From Amaurobius ferox (Eukaryota; Arthropoda; Arachnida; Araneae; Amaurobiidae): a stretch of DNA of 64,000 bases. The position numbers and the translations under genes were made by a program. The stretch spans positions 34,153,403 through 34,217,402 of the forward strand of contig OX578140.1 in assembly GCA_951213105.1 (NCBI GenBank), in the 5' to 3' direction. Positions 46,990-58,628 of the stretch are shown here, piece by piece. How positions within the stretch are numbered: the stretch's first letter is position 1; every line of letters starts with the position of its first letter. The notes beneath the pieces were generated by a model. It was given only the letters and a program-made list of their open reading frames with translations. It was not told where the DNA came from and searched no databases.

Positions 46990-47217
46990 CTTTGTCCATG
47001 CATTCTGTAATTTCTGTCAGTAAAACGTACTTCGTGCCTACTCTGTCATTTTTGTGTTTCCTCTTTTCAAGAGAGAGTCATCATTTCCTCATTTCATGAG
47101 CTACCACCTAGCGGTTCACCTCTTGAGTTACGACCCTGCTTTGTATGACAAAAATTGCTTGTTTATATGTGATTTATCATTCCTTAAAGTTTGACCCAAG
47201 AGTTCTGACTTACCCTA

Positions 47218-47698
47218 TATATATATATATATATATATATGCAGTTTGGCATGGCAGTGTACTTCTCCTTTTTTCTCAGAACCAATGGAAGGTGCTATTC
47301 CTAGTAATATATGTTTTATTTCACACGTCCAATTTAGAGGTTCTGCTTAAATTAATGGGCTAATTTTGCTTTGTTCTGCGGTGGAATATGTCCAATATTA
47401 ACTACATAAAAATACTCTTCCAACACAATGAAAACAAACTATATTTTCTAACATGCTTTAGCAAACGAAAACACCAGGGGAATTTATATCCAGTAGTATT
47501 TAGAACGTGAAAAAGAAATGTCTAAACAATTCTTTTACTCATTTTTCCATATTATGTTGGGAAAAGAAGTTCTATTTTAAAGAAAAATGTGTGGTTTACT
47601 TGAGATTGCAGTCAGTTTTAGGAACATACTCGTCGTTTCTTTCAGTTCGGGTAATATATTTTATTTTAAGTGCAGTTTTTATCAAAAATATGATGAAC
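47218..47698. other. (TA)n tract and AT-rich DNA
   Basis: A (TA)n run of ~23 bp at 47217-47240 is the right target flank of the TIR element. Then comes AT-rich sequence with open frames 47145-47363 and 47507-47761 that match nothing known. Confidence 0.45.
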
Positions 47699-47987
47699 CC
47701 TAGTAGCGTGCCAATATTGGTTCAATATTGTACCAAAACTGTATATCTTAGTGCTTCATAAGAGATATTTCCAATATAACGCCAATGTTGTGGATATATT
47801 GGCTGCTAATATTGATTAGATATTGATATCACAATATTACACCAACATCGGCATACATTTCAACAATGGTGTCCAAAATTATCTTTCATGCCCAAAAGCA
47901 CTAATTTCTCCATAACTGTTCAATATAATAGAAATAAATTTTTGGGGTGATACATAGCATCTTAATCTATATAAATAAAAATGAAAA

Positions 47988-48029
<42 letters not shown>

Positions 48030-50880
48030 CCATCATCACGGGAGAACGGCTGAACCGAATTTGATGAAATTTTGTGGGTAGCCTAGAAATAGCCCCACTT
48101 AATATGGAAACTCCAAATATGGACTAAATTTTAAGTGGTTCTCGAGATATTAGTGAAAAACGAATATTTCGTTTGTCTCATCATCACGAGAGAACGGATG
48201 AATCGAATTTAATGAAATTTTGTGAGTAGCCTTAAAATAGCCCCCCATAAATTTTGCCCAAGTTTTGAGTTTCTAAGACCAGGGGTTGTCGAGATATTAA
48301 TGAAAAACGGAACTTTATCCTAGGAGATCTACTCTCTAACTCCGTGGTTTATCCAAACAGAAAGGATGAAAATCGTTTGTTTAAAACGTCAACGTGAATT
48401 AAAACTTCATTTCTGAGATTAGTGCAGGATTTTTGCATTAATTAATCACTATCTGAAAGCATGAATTGTTTGAAACATGAGTTTTAATGGAAAATCTAAC
48501 TCCATGGTCAGGCATTTACTAAACAATGGAAAGTATAAAGAAATCAAAATAGTTATTAGTTTTGCATTTTATGGGGAAGAGATCAAAATGGTTATTTAAT
48601 TTCGCAGTTTATGAAGAAGATTCTTTATTATATTATGTTGCTCAGCAACGCAATTAAATTAAATGTGTTTCTTAATATTTGTTATTATTTTTTCTATTTG
48701 AATAATAAATAAATAGATGTAAAAATATATTTTGGAAATGAACGATTTGATTTTTCTTTTAATTATATTAATTACGGACTATGTACATCACTTTCCTTTA
48801 TTTTGGCAAATAGTTTTCAAGCTTATATATTGTGCTTAGATAATAAACTCATATATTGTGTTTAGCCAATAAATTTATTTAGCCGATTGTTGAAACAGAA
48901 AAAAGAGTAGAACGGGTATATTTTCTAATGCAATTTTAGTGTTTTCATTTAGTATATGCAAACAGGATCCGATGTTTTATTCTTCAGATCTGCAAATTCA
49001 GAGCTATGAATTTCGCGGAATATCGCTAACTTGGCTTTTCTTAGACGTTGCCAAATTGACGGAAATGTCGACAAATTGATAAAAACGACGCAAATCAATT
49101 AAATTAAATTTGTTTTTTTAGAGAGTACTGAAATGATGTTTAGGTAGCATTTGTCGGCCAGTCCATCCATCCTACTTAGTAACACATTTAGTGAATTTTT
49201 AAAATATCACCAAATTGATAAAATGTTTGCAAATCCATAGAAATATAATAAATTTGATAAAATTGCGCTTAATAAATGCAATTAATTGTGTTTTGTTAGG
49301 GCATAGTATTGTGATGATTATTTGTCAATGTGTCGCAAAATGGGACTGTCAGTTCTACAGTCCCACATGGTGATACATTTGGCGATGTTTTAAATTGTCG
49401 CTAAATTGACGAAAATGTCGCCAAACCTTCCATAGAGATAGAACTATACAAACGATAAGATTCCCATCAATTCATTTGAAGCAAATGATGTCATGTCGTT
49501 TAGCAACGGATGTAAATCCAATGTGTTTATGCGGCATACGATTTTTATTAAATCTTTTCCGATTTAAATAATATGTATACAAATATATTTATATAAATTA
49601 AATTTAATTGACATTGCATTGTTGACTGGATAATATCAATTACGGTCTTCAGGTTTAAACATTATTATTATTGGTATTTTCGAGGACTGTTGATTCAGGG
49701 ATTATTGATATTTTCATATTAATTCTATGCCATTGTTTTATTATGACAAAAATTGTTGAAGCTCATATATAGTGCGTTGTACGAGTAATCTTCTTCAAAT
49801 GCACGGCTATATCTTCTAATCTACGAGAATATAAGTAGTACAGGTATATAGGCATATATTTTGATATATATTGGCATATATTGGAATCAATTACGACTTT
49901 CTGATATAAAGATTACGGGGATAATTGAAATTTTCAATTTATTATGTCATCTGTTTTATTTCGGCAAAGATTTTTTAGACTCATATTGTAATAAGGGTAA
50001 TCTTCTACTAACATACAGCCATATTTTCTAATCTGCGACAATATAAGTAGTACGGGGATATATATATTTCCATATAATTTTAGTGCTTTCATTCTGGCAT
50101 ATATTGGAATCAATTATGGGTTTATTGATATTTTTAATTTATACATGTAATCTACTACTACAGGTTATATCTTCTAATATTCGAGTATATAAGTACTACG
50201 GGTCCCATACAATTTTAGCACTGTTATTTTGAATATATTGATTTAATTTCATATTTTTTGTATATTTGCTTTCGAAAGGGGCCAGGATGTTTTATTCTTC
50301 AGATCTGCCCGTGAAGATAATTTTGCATGATGGAAACAGATATTCATAAACTTCTCTTTATGAGCAATAAATTTAATATTTTAACATAATTTGCATGTGA
50401 TTTTGAATTATAAGTGTCATTATATTATATACTCCGTACGAAGAACGGGTATGCTGCTAGTACATAAATATAAACTGAAAAATCAATTATGAATGCAGAC
50501 GATATAAAACTAATTATGAAACAATTCGCCACTTCCTTCAGTGTCTGCTCAGCGACTAAACGACCGACAACTTAGAGCCTCAAAGATGATACTTTGGAGC
50601 TACAAAAATCTGTTTCGAGTCGATAAACCTCGAAATCAAATCCTAAATTTCAGAAGTTTGCAGGGAAGCATACTTCGTGTTTCGGGCGATTTTTATGCAC
50701 GTAAAGATAATTTTGGACACCAGTATTTCTTAAATATTTGGAATTGGCAACCAATAATAGCCACATATTGGGTATATATTAGCATACTAATATTGGTTAC
50801 AAATGATCCTCCAATATTATCCCCAATATTGTCAAAATGTCTACATTTTCATTTTGGCTAAATATTGATATACTACTAGA
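47699..50880. mobile_element. ATATTGG-rich TIR element split by a Helitron
   Basis: The left arm (47699-47905) and the complement of the right arm (50695-50880) share CTAGTAG at the ends, many CCAATATT/AATATTGG words and GGTGTCCAAAATTATCTTT at the inner side. The flanks read GAAC on both sides (47695-47698, 50881-50884), a possible 4-bp target duplication. Without the Helitron it would be ~690 bp with no recognised protein; the open frame 50541-50861 falls mostly in the right arm. Confidence 0.55.
47966..50460 (+). mobile_element. Non-autonomous Helitron, copy 1
   Basis: Starts TCTATATAAATAAAAATG after host A (47965) and ends CTAG before host T (50461). The 3' terminal hairpin CCGT acgaaga ACGG lies at 50434-50448, 8 bp before CTAG. 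Just inside the 5' end is (GTCT)n (47990-48029) and two copies of GGCTGAACCGAATTT-type blocks. No Rep/helicase is encoded. The later half has ~200-bp internal repeats (..CTCATATATTGT.. ATAAGTAGTACGGG). Confidence 0.88.
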
Positions 50881-50884
50881 GAAC

Positions 50885-51373
50885 CTATTCTTCAGGTTAC
50901 TTTTTTACATAAAATCTATCGCTTCGATTTTAGAATACATAAATGCAATTAAATTTTGACAGCATTATCTTTATAGTTAAAGTTATTACGCACGAAAATT
51001 GCATGCCGATAATTAATACTAAATTTCCATTATTAAACGTATAATATGTATATTATAATTTCAATTCATTACATCCTAATTTTTACCAACATTTTACCAG
51101 CTAATTGCTTTTTACAGCTTGTTCAAAATGTCAGGTCAATTACATTTTATAATTAATCAGATGCTTATCAATTTATATTAAATTTCTTCTGTAAAATAAT
51201 ACATAGTAGAAAGTTTTATGGCTGATTCTACTTCAGTCACTATCATTTTATTAAACCGCCTTTGACGCAATGTCTTTAATTTCAGTATTTTCCCTTGATA
51301 CTCTTTTATTATGTAAAATATTTTTGGGCAAAGTAATGATATACCGTGCAGCGGGCTATTGAAGGATACTGTT
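50885..51373. other. AT-rich DNA, nothing recognised
   Basis: No coding or repeat signal stands out. The open frame 51178-51468 (minus) overlaps the start of the Y repeat and is not supported. Confidence 0.4.
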
Positions 51374-52172
51374 TTACTTTCCCTGCAATACATGGTAATG
51401 TATAGGTAAAGTATTGGAATCATACCGAAAATCACAACTCTAGTTTTCGACGGATCTACACGTTTCAAGACCTCTAGAATACAAAAAAAACATTTTTAGC
51501 GTGACGTCTGTGTCTGTGTCTGTGTGTCTATCTGTCTGTCTGTGTGTCTGTCTGTCTGTCTGTCTGTGCAGATTTTGTATTCACTCTAACTAAAAAACTA
51601 ATGAACCGAATTTCACAAAATTTGGTTGGTAAGTCACTTGTGAGCGAGTTTGGTGCTGATTAGTTTTGGGTACGAATTGGAATAAAAGAACCCGCCTTTT
51701 TTGCGAAATGGCCCGCAAAAGCTTGTATCCACTCTAACTGAAAAACTACTAGACCGAATTTCACAACATTCGGTAGATGAGTCACTTGTAGGTTACCCTG
51801 GTGTTGATTAGATTTTGGTATGATTCGGAAAAAAATAACCTGCCTTTTTTTGCAAAATGGCCCGCAAAAATCGTCAAAATCTAAACTAAAGAACTAGGTA
51901 TACTCAAATACATCCATTAAATGCTCGTTTAAAACGTAATTTTTAACGAAGAAAAGAATAAGATTAACACCATTACACTAGGACTAGCCGTTCTCGAGAT
52001 ATTCTAGTTTTTCGTATTTTCTCTACGCCACCTTTGAAAATAAGTCCGGTTACCGAATGAGAAAGAAAATTGAAATAAAAATGAAATAAATTTAATTAAA
52101 ATAAAGAGAATGTGGATATAAGTCTGCAGGGAAAGTCATGTGCTGCCCACATCAGATTTTTAATATTTATCC
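51374..52172 (+). mobile_element. Family Y repeat, complete copy
   Basis: Left end TTACTTTCCCTGCAATACAT, right end CTGCAGGGAAAGTCATGTGC then CCCACATCAGATTTTTAA. ACTTTCCCTGCA and TGCAGGGAAAG form inverted repeats, the right one ~30 bp inside the end. Between them: GTCTGTGTCTGTGTC microsatellite (51507-51568), two copies of TGAACCGAATTTCACAAAAT / AGACCGAATTTCACAACAT, and CCGTTCTCGAGATATTCTAG (51991). No coding potential. Confidence 0.8.
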
Positions 52173-52536
52173 TAACTCTTGGAAATATACTATACCTCTG
52201 TTTAGAATATAGTGCAAATAACTCATTTGGAATCAAATACAAAATCATGGATTCAGGAAAACCACAATATAGAATAACAACTTAACAACTCTATCGAATT
52301 TCTCATACAATACAAAGTTCAACTCATTAAAGTGATGAAAGATTTTGGAGTGCAAGAGTTTTTACTGTAATAAAATGTATTAAAACTTAGTTCTAAAAGC
52401 TTAGGGGAATTTTCGTGATTTGTTCGAAACATTGCATGCTAATTTCTTTCAGTCACAGATATCAAACAAAATTTTATGTTAAGAACTTGCAAACCAGTAG
52501 GCTACTTTAGTTTGTAAGTCTATGTTTTTATCAAAC
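52173..52536. other. AT-rich DNA, nothing recognised
   Basis: No gene or repeat relation was seen between the Y copy and the foldback MITE. Confidence 0.4.
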
Positions 52537-52540
52537 TTAA

Positions 52541-52775
52541 CCTTTTGCTTACCCGGGTAGGACAGCTTCAATCCCAAACGAAGAACCTCTAAAAAAACAG
52601 GCATTTGGCATACTTTATCCCAAATAGTTCTATCCCAATTTGCAGACATTGGAGTCCGTTGACGCCAATGCCTGCAAAGGGGGATTGAACAGTTTGGGAT
52701 AGGGTATGTCAAATACTTGTCTTTTTGAGAGGTTCTTTGTTTGGGAATGACGCTGTCCCACCCGTAAGCAAAAGG
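52541..52775. mobile_element. Foldback MITE with TTAA target (piggyBac-like)
   Basis: 235 bp flanked by TTAA (52537-52540, 52776-52779). Ends CCTTTTGCTTACCCGGGTAG and the complement of CCTTTTGCTTACGGGTGGG. The inverted similarity continues (AAGAACCTCT, TATCCCAAA, TTTGCAGACATTGG / CCAATGCCTGCAAA) almost to the centre near 52663, so the whole element folds back on itself. TTAA is the piggyBac-type target. The open frame 52479-52712 is an artefact. Confidence 0.85.
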
Positions 52776-52779
52776 TTAA

Positions 52780-55700
52780 GAAATAAAAACAATGCTAGTA
52801 AAAATTATGCGGCCAACCAAATCAAGAAGGAGGACTTGTTCAAAACAATGCTACGAAGTGCTTTGCTCTAAAGATATGTTGAGATGGATTAGAAAGAGAC
52901 GAATGAAATAGAAAGGAACAAGGATGTTTTAAAATGGTGAAAGAAATGGAAAGGTGTTAGATAAATTATTTCCCCTATAACATAATTTGCTTAACGATAC
53001 GTATAAAACTAATAAATGTTCCTAACTGACATCTGTTGCTAATTACCACAATCAATGCAATAATGTAGTTAAAGTAAAAGAGTGTAATCAATAATTACAT
53101 TATTATTTACCTTTCAGTAAATTGAGAATGTCGCCGCAGACGTTTTTGAAAGGTTTGTATGCAGACTTACCCGAATAATTATAACGCAAATGTATTCAAG
53201 GTGATAATTATAATGAATCCAATGAACGTTTTAAAGATAATAATTATTGCCATCACGACTAAATACTTAATGATTTTTAATGAAATATTCAATCACCACA
53301 ATTGTAATAAAAAATAAATTAATTAAAAAAAAATGTAGATTACTAGCTTCCTATGGTGTGATGCACATGTCTTCGATGTTGTTAATATTAACCCTTAACT
53401 GGTAAGGTGGAATTGTTATTCATTGCTACTGTCGCTATCGCTAGATGCCAATGAAAAGATAAATAATTAATAAAACTTTTTAAAAAAATTGAATAAATAT
53501 GTAGAGTTTCTTATCACTGCTTCTAAACATTTTGATTGTAGAATGCGCACTTCAGCAATATCTGTACATGTTCAGCAAAACAGGCTGATTTGCCTGATGA
53601 CCTACGTAAAACAAGAGAGCTCAAATAGGTTCAGGAAGATGCAAAACGTGTTTATCTCTCAAAATATTGGAATCGAAAATATTCGGTAAAAAATACTTTC
53701 TCTGTACAATAGTATGAAGTATTAAGAAAGCATGCGCTATGATACAAAAGAACTAACGTCAGGAATGAGCGAGTCTCACTCATTTCCTTCACTTTGAAGT
53801 CTCTAAAATCTGTTTTTGGCAGGAACATGTAAAATCTCTGCTCTCAACCTGCAGTCCAACTGAAAAATTCCAGTTTGATCTGGGAATTCTGGTTACTGAC
53901 GGAAAAGGGATTAGGGACTAATCCTCTCCCAGCCATGGAGTTTGTCACATAGGTGAGGATTAGCCTACTGTCTATATGCACCAAGCGCTGGATACCATTA
54001 AGCCTTGGCACAACATTACTGGCTCAAGGCCTTTATTGGAATTGAGTGAAGAAGACTGAGAACTGAAATTTTATTGTATATAGAATTTATAAACTACAGC
54101 AATGTACAAAATATTGCAAAAAATCACATATGTTTGACATATCTGAAAGAATATAGCAAAAGCTAGAAATGAAAGTAAATACAAAATTAAAGTAAATACA
54201 CACTAAATGTAAATGCACAATAAAACTTGCTTTTATATCGCTGCATATGATAAAAAAGAAGAATGTATTTTGAGAAAGTAATGGTTATTTTTAATTTAGG
54301 TAATTTTCACAAACGGTTTTACAGGTCTTCATATATACTAGGATCTATATGCTAGGGTCATATATACTACAGATCTTCATATATCTTCATTATATAGGTT
54401 TAGGGCGCTTTAAGCAGGATTTGAATACTTTTATATGCAAATTTAAGACACAAATGTAAGACCTTTTCCCTTGTGATCCCGTTGTTCAGTTATTTAATGA
54501 AATTTGGATGGACATATGTATAATTCAAATAATGGGACCTTGGGAACCAAAGATTCCCGTTATGAACAAAAATCCATTACACAAGTTGTTTGTCTATAAC
54601 TGGTACGGTTTGGGATCCATAGACCGAGTCATTTCTTTTTATGGCATGAAAAATATTTCGGACATCTCGGTGAGTTAAAATACCTGAATGAATTGATGTC
54701 ATCTGCAATACTAATGTATTAACTTAATATATTTGGTTAATATACATTATCTAAGAACTTTTCAGGATCCAAGGGAACTGACCATTTCAGTTACTCAATT
54801 TTGTAGGTTTGAGGATAATATATTTCCTTTCTAATAGAAATATCTATTACTATAGGAGTTGCACGTTCTATTAATTAATTTGTATTACCAATTTTCTGTG
54901 TTATATTACTTATCTGGTATGGGAGTCCCATGGTCCCACTCTTGCAATTGATGATATCACACTTTGCGTATCAGTAATAGCATTTTTAGATCCGCGAATA
55001 TATTTGACGGTGTTTTAAAAATATGTTTCTACATATTTAGGTTTATTTATTTTTTCAGGTTATTACATTTCATTATATATTTAAGAATGAAAATGAATGA
55101 AAAATCTATTATATAATATATTACTCAATATTATTAAAATACCCTCTCTTTCAAAGTTTATTTTCAATGTTTGTCCCCTGGACTAACCATAGTCCTTAAA
55201 GACCTGAATTCTAAACATTGTCCTGAGAATAAAATAATTAAGTAAATGTAATTGGGGTAAGTTAATTCATAGTATCAACTTGCCCCATACTTGGAATATG
55301 CATAAGTGATTGTTTTATATCAGATTGAAAACTGTACACATTACTGTCTTTTTCACAGCTGAAAAGGTACCATGTATTGAGATTTATATATTACTTAAAA
55401 GGTATAATACATACAGACCTGTATCCATAACATTTCAAATATTCTGTTCTAATAGAATATGTTCCGTACCAGAGACTCCTATACTCCGTTTCGTGTAAAG
55501 GAATGATGACGCATCCATTAGCCTAGTAACAAAAGTCTATTTGAGAACAAATAGTCCTGTTTTATTTCTTGCTAAAGCCAGCATTGATACTAATGGAGGC
55601 ATTGTTATACTTTGTTATTTGCGTTCATCAGCGTCCCACTTGAGAAAATCCTAGAAACGGCAGGATGGAAAGATAATGTGTAAAGCTGAAACTACAAAAC

Positions 55701-56184
55701 CAAAAGGATAATTCATGGAAATATTTATATATGTATGAAAAGATGTATTTTCTTAATAAGACATATTTGCTAGCTGATAAGAATCAACTTTAAAAAAAGC
55801 GTTTGATGTTGTCTAAAATTAGTTTTTAGTTCCATCGCTAAGGGGAAGAATTGTAATTTAAGAGTACATTGTAGTAAAATGGAGATATTTAAAATATTCT
55901 GGTAGATATTTTTATAATTTAATATTCGAATTGTGGATTCTGCTTATGTAGTATCAGAACAGTCTATAAAGGAAGTTTTATTTTTTCAGCCACTTTATAT
56001 ATGTTTCTACAGAGTCAACAGCTATCACAAAAGGATTAAATGGAAACATTGTTTGGAATTTCTGTCACATATTTCGTGAGTTTACGTCATTGAAACTGTT
56101 CCAAAATGAAGAATTAAAAATAGAGTTAACTTCGAATTCGATTCAATTTATTTGTGTAATCATCCTATACATATTTTGGGGCTA
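52780..56184. other. Long AT-rich stretch with few landmarks
   Basis: A GC-richer patch at 53890-54060 (ending CTCAAGGCCTTTATTGGAAT) may be an old LINE 3' end, unproven. 53600-53720 is weakly W-like. The block 55495-55705 (GGAATGATGACGCATCCATT.. GCGTCCCACTTGAG) is repeat R3, found again at 63530-63745. Open frames 53489-53689 and 55310-55498 match nothing. Confidence 0.45.
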
Positions 56185-58625
56185 TCTATATAAATAAAAA
56201 TGAAAATATGTCTGTCTGTCTGTCTGTCTGTTTGTCCCGTCATCACGGGAGAACGGCTGAACCGAATTTGATGAAATTTTGTGGGTAGCCTAGAAATAGC
56301 CCAACTTGAAAATTAGTCTATGGTTGGAATCTCTACGACCAGTGGTTCTCGAGATATTAGTAAAAAACGAAACTTTCGTTTGTCTCATCATCACGAGAGA
56401 ACGGCTGAACCGAATTTAATGAAATTTAGTGGGTGGCCTTGAAATAGCCCCCCATAAATTTTGCCCAAGTTTCGAGTTTCTAAGACCAGGGGTTGTCGAG
56501 ATATTAATGAAAAACGGTACTTTTTTTATAGGAGTTCTACTCTCCAACTCCGTGGTTTATCCAAACGGAAAGGATAAAAATCGTTTGTTTAAAACGTCAA
56601 AGGGAATTAAAACTTTATTTTTGAGTTTGATGCAGGATTTTTGCATTAAATAGCCACTATCTGAAAGCATGAATTGTATGAAACATGAATTTAAATGGAA
56701 AAATCTACCTCCATGTTTTATATTTCACAAGCTTTTACTCAACGATTAGAAGTATAAAGAAATTAAAATGGTTATTTAATTTCGCATTTTATGAGGAAGA
56801 TTCTATCTTATATCATGTTGCTCGACAAAGGAATGGAATTAAATGTGTTTGTTAATGATTATTATTATTTTTTCGATTTGAATAATAAATAAATGGATAT
56901 TAAAATATATCTTATAAATGAACGGTTTGATTTTTTTTTTAATTATATTAATTGGGAACTGCATACACCACTTTCATGTATTTTAGCAAAGAGGTTTTAA
57001 GCTTATATATTGTGTTTAGCTAATAAACTCATATTCTGTTTACCCAATAAATTCATTTATCGAATTGTTTAAACAGAAAAAGAGTAGAATGGGTATATCT
57101 TCTAATAATATTTTAGTGTTTTCATTTAGTATATACAAACTGGATCACGATATTTTATTCAGATCTGCGAATTTAGAGCTACGAATTTGGCTGGATATCG
57201 CTAACTTGGTAACTTTTCTTAAACTTTACCAAATTAGTGGAAATGTCTCCAAATTGATAAAAGTGACGCAAATCAATAAAATTAAATTTGTTTTGTTAAA
57301 AGAAAGTACTGAAATGATGTTTCGTTAGCATTTGTCTGTCAGTCCAACCGCCTACTTAGTAACACATTTAGCGAATTTTTAAAATGTCACCAAATTGATA
57401 AAAATATTTATAAATCCATAAAAATATTTTGAAATTGATAAATTGCCCTAAATAAACGAAATTGTGTTTTTTTAGAGGATAATATTTTGATGATGGTTCG
57501 TCAATTTATCGCCAAGTGGGACTGTCAGTTCTACAGTCCCACTTGGCGATAAATTTGGCGATTTTTTAAAATGTCGCCAAACCTTCATTAGAGATATTCA
57601 GACGATATTTTGACCACCAATTTATTTGAAGCAAATCATAACATGTCGCTTAACAACGGATTTAAATTTAACGTGTTTATGAGGAAGAAGATTTTTATTA
57701 AATCTTTTCCGATTTTAATGATGAAGATATGTATATAAAATAAATTTCATTGCCATCGTATTTTTGACTGGATAATATCAATTACGATCTTCATGTTTAA
57801 ACATTATTATTATTGATGTTTTCGGGGATTATTGATTCAGAGATTATTGATATTTTCAATTTCTTATGGCATTGTTTTATTGCGGCAAAAATTGTTGAAA
57901 CTCATATATTGTACGTTGTACGAGTAATCTTCTACAAATGCACGGGTATATCTTCTAATGTAAGAGAATATAAGTAGTACATGTATATTGGCATATATTG
58001 GAATCAAGCCTTCCGGTATGAAGATCACGGGGATTATTGATATTTTTAATTTATTAAGTAATCTGTTATATATTGGCAAAAATTTTTCAAACTAAATATT
58101 ATAATACGGGTAATCTTTTACTAACACTAGGACATATCTTCTAATCTATGACATTATAAGTAGTACGGGTTTATCTTTCCATATAATTTTAGCACTTTCA
58201 TTTGGGCACATATTGGAATTAATTACTGCCTACTGGTTTAAAGATTACGGATTTATTGATATTTTCAATGTATACATGTAATGTCACAATACAGGTTATA
58301 TTTTCTAATATTCGCGTATATAAGTAGTACGGGTCCCATACAATACGCTATTATTTTGCATATATTGAGTCAATTCCATACATTTTATAAATTTGCTTGC
58401 AAAAAAGGCCAGGATATTTTATTCTTCAGATCTACCCGTGAAGATAATTTTGTATAGTGAGAACAGAGATGCTGAGGTTTCTTTTTAGGAGCATTGTATT
58501 AAATATTTTAACAGAATATTTTGATTAAGCATGTCATTTAGTATACTATAGGAATTTGCACATGATTGTGAATTTTAAGTTTATTTATATTATATACTCC
58601 GTACGAAGAACGGGTATGCTGCTAG
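56185..58625 (+). mobile_element. Non-autonomous Helitron, copy 2
   Basis: Starts TCTATATAAATAAAAATG after host A (56184) and ends CTAG (58622-58625) before T. 3' hairpin CCGT..ACGG at about 58599-58613. (GTCT)n at 56209-56232. Collinear with copies 1 and 3. A strong internal hairpin AAGTGGGACTGT..ACAGTCCCACTT lies at 57514-57545. The open frames 56429-56653, 57065-57328 and 57864-58079 are not genes. Confidence 0.88.
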
Positions 58626-58628
58626 TAA

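Larger units (their letters stand above)
42808..47217 (+). mobile_element. TIR DNA transposon (IS630/Tc1-mariner type), host of nested insertions
   Basis: Ends form ~100-bp imperfect inverted repeats: GTGTAAGTCAGAACTCTTGG.. CATACAAAGCAAGGTCGTAA on the left (42811-42905) and the complement of the same sequence at 47112-47215. Both sides border on TA within (TA)n tracts. Inside are the two halves of a transposase, and between them a 3.6-kb insertion. Without it the element would be ~0.77 kb, so much of the N-terminal coding region is also deleted. Confidence 0.85.

Noticed and set aside
52479..52712. 77-residue frame on the minus strand
   Set aside because: It lies mostly inside the palindromic TTAA MITE.
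53890..54060. Possible exon or LINE 3' end in a GC-richer patch
   Set aside because: No open frame, splice context, tail or target duplication could be shown.
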